Source of the DNA: Enterobacter cloacae
Lineage (GTDB): Bacteria > Pseudomonadota > Gammaproteobacteria > Enterobacterales > Enterobacteriaceae
Direction: 5' to 3'
Length of the DNA stretch: 64,000 bases
NCBI RefSeq assembly: GCF_011078175.1
Contig: NZ_JAALCJ010000002.1
Location: 1-64,000, forward strand
Shown here: piece by piece, positions 20,847 to 31,102 of the stretch
Numbering within the stretch: position 1 is the first letter of the stretch
Layout of the letters: every line of letters starts with the position of its first letter
Made by a program: the position numbers and the translations under genes
Notes under the pieces: model-generated
The model's database searches: none
What the model was told of the DNA's origin: nothing
Seen by the model: only the letters and a program-made list of their open reading frames with translations

Positions 20847-21113
20847 TATGCATAACCACTTTGAATCTACCTCAGATGTTAGATAACAATCATCTATTAC
20901 TGTCATCCGCGATGTCTGTCACAAACTGTTGCAATAGCGTTAACTGCCTCAAATTTTGATTGATTATTGTCCCAACTCCAGCGCCAAACGCTTGACGGCT
21001 TCTTCCGTTTCTCTAAATTGTACAAGCGTGAGATGGCGAGGTTTTGAACAGCCCCCACTCCACCACCGGTTCATTCCATCTTAATTTATAAGATTTACGA
21101 AGGATGTCGAAGC

Positions 21114-21335
21114 ATGGAAATGGGTACTGTTAAGTGGTTCAACAACGCCAAGGGGTTTGGCTTCATTTGCCCCGAAGGCGGCGGCGAGGATATCTTCGCT
21201 CACTATTCCACCATTCAGATGGATGGTTACAGGACGCTCAAAGCCGGGCAGTCCGTCCGGTTTGATGTACACCAGGGGCCAAAAGGCAATCACGCCAGTC
21301 TTATCGTGCCCGTTGAAGCAGAAACGGTTGCATAG
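21114..21335 (+). CDS. cspD: Cold-shock-like replication inhibitor CspD
   Basis: Small OB-fold protein of the cold-shock family that is not cold-induced. In E. coli it appears in stationary phase, binds single-stranded DNA and inhibits replication. It has 73 residues (E. coli 74). RNP1 is KGFGFICPE and RNP2 is DIFAHYS, typical of the family. The C-terminus is slightly different from E. coli (VIVPVEAETVA-like). It is divergent from clpS and followed by a bidirectional terminator shared with macB. Confidence 0.97.
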   Translation: MEMGTVKWFNNAKGFGFICPEGGGEDIFAHYSTIQMDGYRTLKAGQSVRFDVHQGPKGNHASLIVPVEAETVA

Positions 21336-21366
21336 CCTCTGATTCATTGTGTACACCACGCAGGCA

Positions 21367-21393
21367 AAATGCCAGCCCGATCGGCTGGCATTT
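21367..21393. terminator. Bidirectional terminator between cspD and macB
   Basis: AAATGCCAGCC / GGCTGGCATTT with a CGATC loop has a T-rich tail on the plus strand (for cspD) and a shorter one on the minus strand (for macB). The two genes converge on it. Confidence 0.85.
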
Positions 21394-21404
21394 TTATTTT
21401 CAGG

Positions 21405-23345
21405 TTATTCCCGAGCCAGCGCATCCACCGGATCCAGCCGCGCCGCGTTTCGCGCCGGCAGCCAGCCAAACAAAATACCGGTAAACGTTGAACACAAAAA
21501 CGCGGTGAGGATCGCCATCGGTGAGAAGCCAATCTCCCACCCCGGTAAAAAGAGCTGGAGCGCGAAGGCGATCATCATCGAGAGCGCAATCCCCATCGCG
21601 CCTCCCACCAGACACACCAGCACCGCTTCAATCAAAAATTGCTGGAGCACGTCGCTGGCTCTGGCCCCGACCGCCATGCGGATGCCGATCTCCCGCGTAC
21701 GTTCGGTCACCGACACCAGCATAATGTTCATCACCCCTATCCCGCCGACGACCAGCGAAATCACCGCCACCAGCGTCAGGAACAGCTGAAGAGTACGTGT
21801 GGTCTTTTCCGCCGTTTTCAAGAGGCCGTCCATGTTCCAGGTGAAGAAATCCTTTTTCCCGTGGCGCAGAGTGAGCAGCCGCTCAAGCTGCTGTTCGGCC
21901 AGCGCGCTGTCATAACCCTCCTTCACGCGCACGGTAATGGAGTTGAGCCACGACTGCCCCATGATGCGCCCGGAAATGGTGCTGTACGGCAGCCAGACGC
22001 GCAAAATTTTGCTGCTGCCAAACATCGACTGTTTCTCCTCCGCTACACCAATCACCGTAGCGGGCATGTTACCCACCAGGATTACTTCCCCCACCACACG
22101 GGTTTTATTGGGGAAAAGCTGCCTGCGCGAGTTAGCGTCCAGCACCACCACCTGCGCCCTGCCCGCCAGCTGTTCTGCGTTAAAGGTCGCCCCTTCGCTA
22201 AAGGTCATGCCGTAGACGTTGAAGTAATCTCCGCTGACGCCGTTAGCGCTGGCCGCCACGTCGATGTTGCCGTAGCGCAGACGCAGGTTTTGCGAGACGG
22301 CAGGCGTGGCGGAATTGACCCACGGCTGCTTCTGAATAGCCGCCAGATCGTCATATTTCAGCGCCTGCTGATACTGCGGCTCGTCGTCGCCGAAATCTTT
22401 GCCGGGGTAAACGTCGATGGTGTTAGTCCCGATGGCGCGAATATCCGCCAGCACCAGCTGTTTCGCCGCATCGCCCACCACCACAATCGACACCACCGAG
22501 GCAATACCGATAATGATGCCAAGCATGGTCAGCAGAGTGCGCATTTTGTTGGCCGCCATCGCCAGCCAGGCCATGGTCAGCGCCTCGCGGAAACCGCTGG
22601 AAAACTGTCCCCAGCCGGTGGACGCTGGCAAGGCTTCTTTCGGTGCCGCCGCTCTGGACTGACGCGGCGGCGGGTTGCTGATTAACTCACCGTCGCGGAT
22701 CTCAATGATGCGTTCGGCCTGCGCCGCCACCTGCGGATCGTGGGTGACGATAATCACCGTGTGCCCCTGATCGCGAAGCTGATGCAGGATCGCCATCACC
22801 TCTTCGCCGGAATGGCTGTCGAGCGCGCCGGTGGGCTCATCGGCGAGGATCACCTGTCCGCCGTTCATCAGCGCGCGGGCAATACTTACCCGCTGCTGCT
22901 GGCCACCGGAAAGCTGCGAAGGCTGATAATCAACACGTTCTGCCAGCCCAAGACGCGTTAACAGCGCCTTCGCGCGTTCGAGGCGTTTTTTGCGCTCGAC
23001 GCCTGCATACACTGCCGGCACTTCCACGTTCTGCGCCGCGCTCAGATGGGAAAGCAGATGGTAACGCTGGAAGATGAAGCCAAAATGCTCGCGGCGGAGC
23101 CTCGCCAGCGCGTCGCCGTCCAGAGTGGAAACATCCGTCCCGGCTACGCGATAGGTGCCGCTGGTGGGCTTATCCAGACAGCCGAGGATATTCATCAGCG
23201 TCGATTTACCCGAGCCGGACGCGCCGACAATCGCCACCATTTCGCCCGCTTCAACGCGCAGGGAGATGCCTTTCAGCACCTCCACCGGCCCGTCGCCGGA
23301 CGGGTAGCTGCGACGAATGTCATTCAGCTCAAGCAGCGCCGTCAT
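21405..23345 (-). CDS. macB: Macrolide/enterotoxin ABC exporter ATP-binding/permease MacB
   Basis: Inner-membrane ABC protein that works with MacA and TolC to export macrolides, heat-stable toxin and other substrates. It has 646 residues (E. coli 648). The N-terminal ATPase domain has Walker [10 protein letters not shown], signature LSGGQQQR and Walker [13 protein letters not shown]. It is followed by one membrane helix (~residues 275-295), a large periplasmic domain and three C-terminal helices of the FtsX type. The start overlaps the end of macA by 4 bases, so the two are translated from one message. Confidence 0.97.
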   Translation of the reverse strand: MTALLELNDIRRSYPSGDGPVEVLKGISLRVEAGEMVAIVGASGSGKSTLMNILGCLDKPTSGTYRVAGTDVSTLDGDALARLRREHFGFIFQRYHLLSHLSAAQNVEVPAVYAGVERKKRLERAKALLTRLGLAERVDYQPSQLSGGQQQRVSIARALMNGGQVILADEPTGALDSHSGEEVMAILHQLRDQGHTVIIVTHDPQVAAQAERIIEIRDGELISNPPPRQSRAAAPKEALPASTGWGQFSSGFREALTMAWLAMAANKMRTLLTMLGIIIGIASVVSIVVVGDAAKQLVLADIRAIGTNTIDVYPGKDFGDDEPQYQQALKYDDLAAIQKQPWVNSATPAVSQNLRLRYGNIDVAASANGVSGDYFNVYGMTFSEGATFNAEQLAGRAQVVVLDANSRRQLFPNKTRVVGEVILVGNMPATVIGVAEEKQSMFGSSKILRVWLPYSTISGRIMGQSWLNSITVRVKEGYDSALAEQQLERLLTLRHGKKDFFTWNMDGLLKTAEKTTRTLQLFLTLVAVISLVVGGIGVMNIMLVSVTERTREIGIRMAVGARASDVLQQFLIEAVLVCLVGGAMGIALSMMIAFALQLFLPGWEIGFSPMAILTAFLCSTFTGILFGWLPARNAARLDPVDALARE

Positions 23346-24457
23346 TGCGGGGCTCCGGGCAGGCTTTCGCTGGTGACCACTTCTTCACCCTCTTCCAGCC
23401 CTTTCACTACCACCACGTCAGTGTCATTACGCGCGCCAATCACCACTTCCCGTTCGCGGGTTTCGCCGTTGCGCAACACTTTCACCTTATAGCGATTGTC
23501 CCCGGCAGATTCCCCCAGCGCCGAGAGCGGAACCGTCAGCACATTCTTCACGCCCGTCAGCTGGATATGGACCTGGGCAGTCATATCAAGACGCAGCACC
23601 CCCTGCGGATTTGGCACCTCAAAACGGGCGTAGTAGAAAATAGCGTCGTTGACCTTTTCCGGCGTCGGCAGAATGTCCTTCAGCACGCCTTCATAGCGCG
23701 TCTGCGGGTCGCCCAGCACCGTAAACCAGGCTTTCTGCCCCGGCTTAAGATGAATGACGTCCGCTTCAGATACCTGGGCTTTCACCAGCATGGTGCTCAT
23801 ATCCGCCAGGGTCAGAATGTTCGGCGCCTGCTGCGCGGCGATCACCGTCTGGCCTTGCAGGGTGGTTATCTGCGTCACTTCCCCGGCCATTGGCGCAACG
23901 ATTTGCGTGTAATCGAGGTTGGTTTTCGCCGTATCCAGCGAGGCCTGATTCCGCTTGATCTGCGCGTCGATGGTGCCAATCTGCGCCTGCTTCACCGCCA
24001 GCTCCGTGGCGGCAGTGTCCAGATCCTGCTTCGAAATGGCCTGCGTTTTGGCCAGCGCCTGCTGGCGCGTCAGGGTGACCTGGGCAAGATTACGCTCCGC
24101 CTGAGCCTGAGCGCGCTGGGCGCGTAGCTCCATCAGCGTCGCTTCCACTTCGCGGATCTGGTTTTGCGCCTGCTCAGGATCGATCACGCCCAGCAGCTGG
24201 CCTTTTTTAACCTTATCGCCAATTTCAACCGACAGGGTTTTTAACTGGCCGCTGACCTGCGCGCCCACGTCAACCTTACGCAGGGCATCCAGTTTCCCGG
24301 TCGCCAGCACGTTTTGTTGTAGTTCGCCCGGGCGAACAATCAGCGTTTGATACTGCGGTACCGGCGCGTTCAGCACCTTCCATAACCAGAATCCGCCCGC
24401 TAACACCACTACCGCCAGCAGCAGAAACAGCTTTCTGCGTTTTCCCTTCAGGTTCAT
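23342..24457 (-). CDS. macA: Macrolide efflux periplasmic adaptor MacA
   Basis: Membrane-fusion protein that links MacB to TolC and stimulates its ATPase. The 371 residues equal E. coli MacA. An N-terminal anchor ([21 protein letters not shown], uncleaved in the family) is followed by a lipoyl-like half, a helical hairpin (~residues 95-175, rich in Q, A, R and E), the second lipoyl half and beta-barrel domains. The operon order macA-macB is the conserved one. Its divergent neighbour is ybjX. Confidence 0.97.
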   Translation of the reverse strand: MNLKGKRRKLFLLLAVVVLAGGFWLWKVLNAPVPQYQTLIVRPGELQQNVLATGKLDALRKVDVGAQVSGQLKTLSVEIGDKVKKGQLLGVIDPEQAQNQIREVEATLMELRAQRAQAQAERNLAQVTLTRQQALAKTQAISKQDLDTAATELAVKQAQIGTIDAQIKRNQASLDTAKTNLDYTQIVAPMAGEVTQITTLQGQTVIAAQQAPNILTLADMSTMLVKAQVSEADVIHLKPGQKAWFTVLGDPQTRYEGVLKDILPTPEKVNDAIFYYARFEVPNPQGVLRLDMTAQVHIQLTGVKNVLTVPLSALGESAGDNRYKVKVLRNGETREREVVIGARNDTDVVVVKGLEEGEEVVTSESLPGAPQ

Positions 24458-24617
24458 AAATATTCCAAATAATTGTTCTGGCTATTATCACCGTTGATTT
24501 TATCTAAACCACTCCTCAACGAAACCCCCGATCCCCGTAATTCGTCGGGAATTGTTTACCCGATGTTGATAAAGCGCCTGCTGAAATAGCGATATTCCAC
24601 CAGAAGCAGGATCTAAC

Positions 24618-25574
24618 ATGTCTTCCATCGTCGATACACCCTATTCAACGCTGCCCCAGCCTAAATCGGGCTGGCAATTGTTCAAAAGTCTGGCATCGGG
24701 TTCCCTCACGCCGGGGCTGGCATGGAAAAATCCGGCCTATCGACGTAAGTTTATGTTGCGCTCGCTGGCAACGCCGTTCACCACCGCGCGCCTGCTCGGA
24801 AACCTTGCTAAACAGCCCCGTCTGATGCAGATCCTGCGCGTACAGCCCGGCCTGCCGTGCCGGCTGCACCGCCCATGGCTGACCGTCAATATGGGCCGCC
24901 AGAATACGCTGGACGCATTGAACGATCACTATCAAATGATGAGCCGCCATCTTCCGGCGTCGCTGCTGAACGGTTACCTTTCCAGCCAGGGCACCACGCT
25001 GGTGACGTTAACGGGCAAAGAGGAGCAGCAGTTTAGCGTTCGCCTGAGCGCGGATGCGTTTCTGGACAAAGAAGGGGAAGCGACCCTCACGTTTTGCGAT
25101 CACCAGAATACGGTGCTGGCTGAGCTGACGTTTACGCTGTGCCAATATCAGGGCAAGTCAACGCTCTTCATCGGCGGAATGCAGGGGGCAAAAGCGCATG
25201 TCGCGCACGAGCACATTCAGCTGGCGACCAAAGCCTGTCACGGACTGTTCCCAAAACGTCTGCTGGTTGAAGCGGTCATGACGCTGGCAGGCGCCTTCCC
25301 CGTCGAGCAGATCCTCGCGGTAAGTAACGCCACCCACATCTACCGCAGCTGGCGCTATCGCAAGAAAAAAGAGGGAAAATTGCTGGCAGACTATGACAGC
25401 TTCTGGCGCTCCCTTGGCGGACAGCAGCAGGATAACGGCAACTTTTCCCTGCCGCTAACCATGCCACGCAAACCCATGGAAGAGATTGCGAGTAAAAAAC
25501 GGTCCGAATACCGCCGCCGCTATGCCCTGCTTGATAGCCTGATCCAACAGGTTTCGCAGGCGACTGCCCGTTAG
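24618..25574 (+). CDS. ybjX: YbjX/VirK family protein (DUF535)
   Basis: Member of the VirK/YbjX family. The Salmonella and Shigella relatives are linked to virulence and to resistance to antimicrobial peptides, but the biochemical role is unknown. It has 318 residues, slightly shorter than E. coli YbjX, and no signal peptide or membrane segment. The DUF535 domain fills residues ~55-305, with the conserved FIGGMQGAKAHVAHEHIQLATK and NATHIYRSWRYRKKKEGKLLADYD stretches. Its last bases overlap the end of ybjD by 4 on the opposite strand, so the genes converge without a terminator. Confidence 0.93.
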   Translation: MSSIVDTPYSTLPQPKSGWQLFKSLASGSLTPGLAWKNPAYRRKFMLRSLATPFTTARLLGNLAKQPRLMQILRVQPGLPCRLHRPWLTVNMGRQNTLDALNDHYQMMSRHLPASLLNGYLSSQGTTLVTLTGKEEQQFSVRLSADAFLDKEGEATLTFCDHQNTVLAELTFTLCQYQGKSTLFIGGMQGAKAHVAHEHIQLATKACHGLFPKRLLVEAVMTLAGAFPVEQILAVSNATHIYRSWRYRKKKEGKLLADYDSFWRSLGGQQQDNGNFSLPLTMPRKPMEEIASKKRSEYRRRYALLDSLIQQVSQATAR

Positions 25575-27229
25575 TCGGCCCTCCCGCGCGCCAGCCAGAG
25601 GACGCGGGAGAACATTTTACGCAGCAGCGTGGGCACCGACTCCACGCCTCGCCTGCCCGCTTCCGTCGCGACTTCAATGGCCAAATCCGGTTTTGACGAC
25701 CGGTGGATCGCTTTGGCAATCACCCGACGCATATTCATGGGCACATCCACCGGGATCATCGCCACGCGGTGAAAGACGTCGTCAAAGCCCTGGCGGTACA
25801 TAAAGTGCTCCATGTCCATCGCAGGCAGCGCGGTCAGATGTTCACGCTCCGCCTCTCGATCGTTATTGAGCAGGCTGCGCACGGTCGCCGCATATTTTTT
25901 ACCCGCCTCATCGCCATCCACCAGCACGTGCCACTCGATCCCCATCCGGCGCGCAAATTTGATCAGCGGCTTTAGGCCCGACTGAGCAAATTCGATCACT
26001 TTGATCCCTTCGGCGTCAAAGTGGTGCCCGCACTGGCGAGCCAGCTCGTTTATTACCCAGGTTTCCGTTTCCCCTTCCACCAGCAACCAGCAGCGGGCAA
26101 ACAGGGAAGAGGCACGGTTAAAACGGATATGAAACGCAATGCGTCGGCCATCTTCGGCATTTAACCCGCCGGGCCCGAGCCGGTAGGCGGTGACGCGCGA
26201 CGATTCACGCACCAGGCGGCAGACATACTCCACCGGGGTCAGGGAGAGCAGCTCGCCAGAATTCGTGGTGGTGACTCGCTGCAACGGCAGCAGATTCAGA
26301 AGATGCCAGGCTACGGAAAGCATAATTGGGTGCAGCCGCGTTTCCGGATCTTCCACCAGCAGTAGCGGGCGCGCGTCCCGATCCAGGCGCACCGTCCCTT
26401 TCGCCTGTAAAAGCGTGGAGAACAATCCCAGCAGGATCACCCGATGCGTGCGCCCGCCGGGGCGGTCGATCATGCGGTTGATGATATCGAGATAGCGCCA
26501 GCTTCGTTGTTCATCGTGCGAGCGGCGACGCATCAGGCGGTGGCGCGCCTGCCCCGTACCCTGCTCGGAGAAGTAGTGCTCCAGCAGTTGGACCATGGCA
26601 GACAGTCCCTGACGGATCTGGCCGTCGGTGAGGTTCTGCGGCCGTGAGACCAGTTCACGGGCGAGGAAATCCAGTTCGCGGGCGGTCACTTCCACCTCGG
26701 GCATATTCGGCACGGTGCCGTTGCGGATCCGCCGCATAAAGCGCGCGTCTCGTAAGCGCAACACGGGGGAGAGGCGGATAAGATGGCGGGCAAGCTCGTC
26801 AATATTATCGAGCGGGATCGTATTCCCCTTCTCATCAAGGAATTCACGCAGGGTTAACACCCCGTCTTTTTGCGCCATTTCGCCCTCAAGGCGATAGAAA
26901 ATACGATGGAAACCATCTTCACAAGGCACCCAGCAGGGCGACATTGGGCGAAAACGACGCACGCGATGGCGACCAGGCTCAGATTCGCGGAAGGTCAGTA
27001 TGATATGCAGATGTTTCTCGCGTCCGTTGACATCCCCCGGCGGAAACCAGAAGTCATCATGAACGAAATGGTACAGCTTCTCTTCGGGCGAAAGCAGCAG
27101 CGTCAGGGCATCCAGCAGACTGGATTTACCCCAGGCATTTTCGCCTATCAGGACGTTGTTCTGTTCCAGTTGCAGTGACAGGCGGTTAATCCCGCGAAAC
27201 CCGACAATCTCCACACGTTCGAGTAGCAT
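25571..27229 (-). CDS. ybjD: OLD-family ATP-dependent endonuclease YbjD (AAA ATPase plus TOPRIM)
   Basis: Predicted nuclease of the OLD (overcoming lysogenization defect) family, with 552 residues as in E. coli YbjD. The N-terminal ABC-type ATPase has Walker A GENAWGKSS (residues ~33-41) and a Walker B-like LLLVEDPETRLHP that corresponds to the signature end of OLD ATPases. The C-terminal TOPRIM nuclease shows the acidic LLVEGETE and HVLVDGDEAGKKY motifs. It is a single gene without a UvrD-like partner such as GajB, so it belongs to the class 2-like solitary type. Its physiological role is not settled. Confidence 0.92.
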   Translation of the reverse strand: MLLERVEIVGFRGINRLSLQLEQNNVLIGENAWGKSSLLDALTLLLSPEEKLYHFVHDDFWFPPGDVNGREKHLHIILTFRESEPGRHRVRRFRPMSPCWVPCEDGFHRIFYRLEGEMAQKDGVLTLREFLDEKGNTIPLDNIDELARHLIRLSPVLRLRDARFMRRIRNGTVPNMPEVEVTARELDFLARELVSRPQNLTDGQIRQGLSAMVQLLEHYFSEQGTGQARHRLMRRRSHDEQRSWRYLDIINRMIDRPGGRTHRVILLGLFSTLLQAKGTVRLDRDARPLLLVEDPETRLHPIMLSVAWHLLNLLPLQRVTTTNSGELLSLTPVEYVCRLVRESSRVTAYRLGPGGLNAEDGRRIAFHIRFNRASSLFARCWLLVEGETETWVINELARQCGHHFDAEGIKVIEFAQSGLKPLIKFARRMGIEWHVLVDGDEAGKKYAATVRSLLNNDREAEREHLTALPAMDMEHFMYRQGFDDVFHRVAMIPVDVPMNMRRVIAKAIHRSSKPDLAIEVATEAGRRGVESVPTLLRKMFSRVLWLARGRAD

Positions 27230-27520
27230 ACATCCCCCGCATTTCGGCCACTTTTTCCTTCAAATTATCAGCAGTATAGCGGCAGGCTGTGGGTCACGAC
27301 AGCAGAATATACGCCCCTTTAATTACTGGACTATTCTCTAATTACCTGCGATCTGAACAAGGATTGACATCACATTGCCTTAAATCAAATTTAGTGAATT
27401 TATTTGAGTGGCGAAGGGATGTTGATGGTTTCAAAATACTGGCTCTTTGAGTCGTCATCCCTTTATGGCGATATAACCCGTGCGCAGGAATGGGCGCGGA
27501 CGTTTATTATTGAGGTGGTT

Positions 27521-28216
27521 ATGTTCAGAAAATTAGCGGCAGAATGCTTTGGTACATTCTGGCTGGTGTTTGGTGGCTGCGGTAGCGCAGTACTGGCAGC
27601 CGCATTTCCGGAATTAGGTATTGGCTTTGTCGGCGTCGCGCTGGCATTCGGTTTAACCGTATTAACGATGGCATTCGCTGTGGGCCATATTTCCGGCGGT
27701 CATTTCAATCCGGCGGTCACGTTAGGTTTATGGGCGGGCGGACGTTTCCCGGCGAAAGAGATTATTGGCTATATTATTGCCCAGGTTATTGGCGGTATTA
27801 TTGCCGCGGCGGTGCTGTACGTGATTGCCAGCGGAAAAACCGGGTTTGACGCCGCGGCCAGCGGTTTTGCGTCGAACGGCTTCGGCGAACACTCTCCAGG
27901 CGGCTACTCAATGTTGTCTGCTATCGTGATTGAAATTGTGCTCACCGCAGGTTTCCTGTTGGTGATCCACGGCGCAACGGACAAATACGCGCCTGCGGGC
28001 TTTGCTCCCATCGCTATTGGTCTGGCGCTGACGCTGATTCACCTGATCTCCATTCCGGTGACCAACACCTCCGTTAACCCGGCGCGCAGCACCGCGGTGG
28101 CTATTTTCCAGGGCGGCTGGGCGCTTGATCAGCTGTGGCTGTTCTGGGTGATGCCAATTATCGGCGGTATTCTGGGCGGCGTGTTGTATCGTACCCTGCT
28201 GGAAAAACGCGATTAA
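27521..28216 (+). CDS. aqpZ: Aquaporin Z
   Basis: Inner-membrane water channel. The ATG at 27521 ([19 protein letters not shown]) gives the E. coli length of 231 residues. A 39-codon in-frame extension upstream lacks conservation. Six membrane helices and two half-helices carry the NPA motifs: HFNPAVTLG and NPARSTAVA. An Arg follows the second NPA, as in water-selective aquaporins. It is divergent from ybjD, across 291 bp in which I see no gene. Confidence 0.97.
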   Translation: MFRKLAAECFGTFWLVFGGCGSAVLAAAFPELGIGFVGVALAFGLTVLTMAFAVGHISGGHFNPAVTLGLWAGGRFPAKEIIGYIIAQVIGGIIAAAVLYVIASGKTGFDAAASGFASNGFGEHSPGGYSMLSAIVIEIVLTAGFLLVIHGATDKYAPAGFAPIAIGLALTLIHLISIPVTNTSVNPARSTAVAIFQGGWALDQLWLFWVMPIIGGILGGVLYRTLLEKRD

Positions 28217-28221
28217 TGGTT

Positions 28222-28320
28222 TTCTCCCTCTCCCCGTGGGAGAGGGGCGGGGTGAAGGCTAGAGGCCGCACAACCTCATATATACAAGCCGGGTAAGGCG
28301 TAGCCGCCACCCGGCTTTTT
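28222..28320. repeat. Intergenic palindromic repeats after aqpZ (CCCTCTCCC copy 2 and one REP)
   Basis: CCCTCTCCCCGTGGGAGAGG at 28226-28245 followed by GGCGGGGTGAAGGC is an inverted copy of the element at 18126-18167. A REP-type palindrome (AGCCGGGTAAGGCG...GCCACCCGGCT, 28287-28316) follows and ends in a T run, so it may also terminate aqpZ. Confidence 0.75.
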
Positions 28321-28395
28321 TTGTAGCTTTACCTTACAGTCTTTATTGGGTAGTGTCTTTGGCGCTTAACTGATACTCAAAAGGACCGGCTGTTC

Positions 28396-29295
28396 ATGTT
28401 CTCAGGACTCCTCATCATTCTTCTGCCCCTGATTGTGGGCTACCTTATTCCGCTGCGTCATGAATCGGCCTTAAAGCTTATTAATCGTTTACTCAGCTGG
28501 ATCGTTTACGTCATTCTGTTCTTTATGGGGATCAGCCTGGCCTTCCTGGATAATCTGGCGACGAACCTGCTTTCCATCCTGCATTATTCTGCGGTTACGG
28601 TAGTGGTTATTCTGCTGTGCAATATTGCCGCACTGTTCTGGCTGGAACGCGCTATTCCCTGGAAAAATCACCACCATCAGGAAAAGCTCCCCTCCCGTAT
28701 TGCGATGGCGCTGGAATCATTAAAGCTGTGCGGCGTGGTGGTACTCGGTTTTTTACTGGGGCTGACCGGCTGGGCATTTTTACAGCACGCAACGGAGGCC
28801 AGCGAATATACGCTTATTTTCCTGCTCTTCCTGATTGGTATTCAGCTGCGAAATAATGGCATGACGCTGAAGCAGATTGTCCTTAACCGCCGGGGCATGA
28901 TGGTTGCCGTTATCGTTGTGGCCAGCTCACTGGCGGGGGGCGTGATTAACGCCTTTATTCTCGACCTGCCGCTAAAAACCAGCCTGGCGATGGCATCCGG
29001 TTTTGGCTGGTATTCGCTATCCGGTATTCTGCTGACCGAATCGTTTGGCCCGGTGATCGGCAGCGCCGCCTTCTTTAACGATCTGGCGCGCGAGCTGATA
29101 GCCATCATGCTGATCCCCGGTCTGGTACGCCGCAGCCGCTCTACCGCGCTGGGCCTGTGCGGGGCCACCTCAATGGACTTTACCCTGCCGGTGTTGCAGC
29201 GCTCGGGGGGGCTGGAAATGGTTCCAGCCGCCATCGTACACGGCTTTATTCTGAGCCTGCTGGTCCCCATTCTGATGGCGTTCTTCTCAGCCTGA
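28396..29295 (+). CDS. lysO: L-lysine exporter LysO (YbjE)
   Basis: Inner-membrane lysine exporter of the LysO family (DUF340), which protects against excess lysine and lysine-containing dipeptides. The 299 residues form eight or so hydrophobic segments with little soluble sequence. The conserved GFGWYSLSGILLTESFGPVIGS region, needed for transport in E. coli LysO, is intact, as is GATSMDFTLPVLQRSGG. In E. coli it is controlled by ArgR with lysine. I do not see a lysine riboswitch upstream. Confidence 0.94.
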   Translation: MFSGLLIILLPLIVGYLIPLRHESALKLINRLLSWIVYVILFFMGISLAFLDNLATNLLSILHYSAVTVVVILLCNIAALFWLERAIPWKNHHHQEKLPSRIAMALESLKLCGVVVLGFLLGLTGWAFLQHATEASEYTLIFLLFLIGIQLRNNGMTLKQIVLNRRGMMVAVIVVASSLAGGVINAFILDLPLKTSLAMASGFGWYSLSGILLTESFGPVIGSAAFFNDLARELIAIMLIPGLVRRSRSTALGLCGATSMDFTLPVLQRSGGLEMVPAAIVHGFILSLLVPILMAFFSA

Positions 29296-29329
29296 TACTG
29301 CTTTGGCGGTAGTGAACCTGCCGCCAAAA

Positions 29330-29343
29330 TTGCGCTAAATCAA
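29330..29343 (+). promoter_or_regulatory. FNR-type box upstream of hcp
   Basis: TTGCG-CTAA-ATCAA matches the FNR palindrome with a perfect right half and 3 of 5 bases on the left. It lies about 70 bp upstream of the probable hcp transcription start, close to the -72.5 position known for E. coli hcp. Confidence 0.55.
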
Positions 29344-29402
29344 TAACCCTCCACTTAGTCTAAGAAAGCACTTTTCTCCGTTGTGGCACAGGCATAACCT
29401 TA

Positions 29403-29425
29403 AACATGTATATCAAATATAACTT
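29403..29425 (+). promoter_or_regulatory. NsrR operator of hcp-hcr
   Basis: The 23-bp palindrome AACATGTATAT-C-AAATATAACTT follows the NsrR consensus (two AANATG-type halves pointing inward around a central N). About 17 of the 21 specified bases fit. It sits 15 bp upstream of the hcp start codon, where a bound repressor would cover the promoter. NsrR releases DNA when its cluster meets NO. Confidence 0.75.
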
Positions 29426-29439
29426 TAACAGGTGTGATT

Positions 29440-31092
29440 ATGTTTTGTGTGCAATGTGAACAAACCATCCGTACCCCAGCAGGCAACGGCTGCTCTTACG
29501 CGCAGGGTATGTGCGGCAAAACCGCAGAAACGTCCGATCTCCAGGATCTGCTGATTGCTGCGCTGCAAGGCTTGTCCGCCTGGGCCTTCAAAGCCCGTGA
29601 ATATGGCATTGTCGATCACTATGTCGACAGCTTTGCGCCGCGCGCATTTTTCTCCACGCTGACCAACGTTAACTTCGATTCTCCACGCATTGTGGGCTAT
29701 GCACGCGAAGCAATTGCCCTGCGTGAAGCCCTTAAAGCGCAATGCCTGAATGCCGATGCCAGCGCCCGCGTGGACAATCCGATGGCAGAACTACAGCTGG
29801 TGAGCGACGACCTGGGCGAGCTACAGCGTCAGGCCGCAGAATTCACTCCAAATAAAGACAAAGCGGCAATTGGCGAGAACATCCTCGGCCTGCGTCTGCT
29901 GTGCCTGTACGGCCTGAAAGGCGCTGCGGCCTATATGGAACACGCGCACGTTCTCGGCCAGTACGACAACGATATTTACGCTCAGTACCACAAAATCATG
30001 GCGTGGCTGGGCACCTGGCCTTCCGATATGAATGCTCTGCTTGAGTGCTCAATGGAAATCGGTCAGATGAACTTCCGCGTGATGAGCATTCTGGATGCCG
30101 GGGAAACCAGCACTTACGGGCACCCGACACCAACGCAGGTCAACGTTAAGGCGACCGAGGGCAAATGCATCCTCATCTCCGGCCACGACCTGAAAGATCT
30201 CTACAACCTGCTGAAGCAGACCGAAGGCACCGGCGTTAACGTTTATACCCACGGCGAAATGCTGCCTGCTCACGGCTACCCGGAGCTGCGTAAATTTAAA
30301 CATCTGATCGGTAACTACGGCAGCGGCTGGCAGAACCAGCAGGTTGAATTTGCCCGCTTCCCTGGCCCTATCGTAATGACCTCTAACTGCATCATCGACC
30401 CGACGGTGGGCGCATATGACGACCGCATCTGGACCCGCAGCATCGTCGGCTGGCCGGGCGTGAGCCACCTCGAAGGCGACGATTTCGGTCCGGTTATCGC
30501 CCAGGCGCAGCAGATGGCAGGCTTCCCGTACAGCGAAATTCCGCACCTGATCACCGTCGGTTTTGGCCGTGAAACCTTACTGGGTGCGGCAGATTCCCTG
30601 ATTGACCTCGTCAGCCGTGAAAAACTGCGCCACATCTTCCTGATCGGCGGCTGTGACGGCGCGCGCGGGGAACGTAACTACTTCACCGATTTTGCCACCC
30701 GCGTGCCGGAAGACTGCCTGATCCTGACCCTGGCCTGCGGTAAGTACCGTTTCAACAAGCTGGACTTCGGCAACATCGAAGGTCTTCCGCGCCTGGTGGA
30801 TGCCGGTCAATGTAACGATGCGTATTCAGCCATCATTCTGGCGGTCACGCTGGCAGAGAAACTGGGCTGCGGCGTGAACGATCTGCCGCTGTCGCTGGTG
30901 CTCTCGTGGTTCGAGCAAAAAGCGATCGTGATCCTGCTGACCCTGCTCTCTCTCGGGGTGACCAACATCGTCACCGGGCCAACCGCGCCGGGCTTCCTGA
31001 CGCCGGATCTGCTGGCCGTGCTGAACGAGAAATTTGGTCTGCGTTCCGTGACCAACGTTGAAGACGATATGAAGCAGCTGCTGAGCGCGTAA
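29440..31092 (+). CDS. hcp: Hybrid-cluster protein Hcp (NO reductase / S-nitrosylase)
   Basis: Reduces nitric oxide to nitrous oxide at low oxygen and takes part in S-nitrosylation. The ATG at 29440 (MFCVQCEQT) is preferred over a GTG two codons upstream because it gives the E. coli 550-residue form. C3, C6, C18 and C25 have the C-x2-C-x11-C-x6-C spacing of class II Hcp with a proximal [2Fe-2S] cluster. The hybrid-cluster ligands lie in the C-terminal two-thirds (for example [19 protein letters not shown] and ACGKYRFNK). hcr begins 10 bp downstream. Confidence 0.98.
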   Translation: MFCVQCEQTIRTPAGNGCSYAQGMCGKTAETSDLQDLLIAALQGLSAWAFKAREYGIVDHYVDSFAPRAFFSTLTNVNFDSPRIVGYAREAIALREALKAQCLNADASARVDNPMAELQLVSDDLGELQRQAAEFTPNKDKAAIGENILGLRLLCLYGLKGAAAYMEHAHVLGQYDNDIYAQYHKIMAWLGTWPSDMNALLECSMEIGQMNFRVMSILDAGETSTYGHPTPTQVNVKATEGKCILISGHDLKDLYNLLKQTEGTGVNVYTHGEMLPAHGYPELRKFKHLIGNYGSGWQNQQVEFARFPGPIVMTSNCIIDPTVGAYDDRIWTRSIVGWPGVSHLEGDDFGPVIAQAQQMAGFPYSEIPHLITVGFGRETLLGAADSLIDLVSREKLRHIFLIGGCDGARGERNYFTDFATRVPEDCLILTLACGKYRFNKLDFGNIEGLPRLVDAGQCNDAYSAIILAVTLAEKLGCGVNDLPLSLVLSWFEQKAIVILLTLLSLGVTNIVTGPTAPGFLTPDLLAVLNEKFGLRSVTNVEDDMKQLLSA

Positions 31093-31102
31093 GGAGTAAT
31101 TC

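Noticed and set aside
25571-27229. Gabija-type defence system
   Set aside because: YbjD resembles GajA in domain order, but there is no UvrD-like GajB gene beside it; the neighbours are ybjX and aqpZ.
28300-28395. Possible lysine riboswitch in front of lysO
   Set aside because: The leader is too short and shows none of the conserved lysine-riboswitch blocks. Only a REP element and promoter-like sequence are present.
29434-29439. GTG start of hcp two codons upstream
   Set aside because: The ATG at 29440 gives the conserved MFCVQCEQT start with C3 and C6 in the usual positions.
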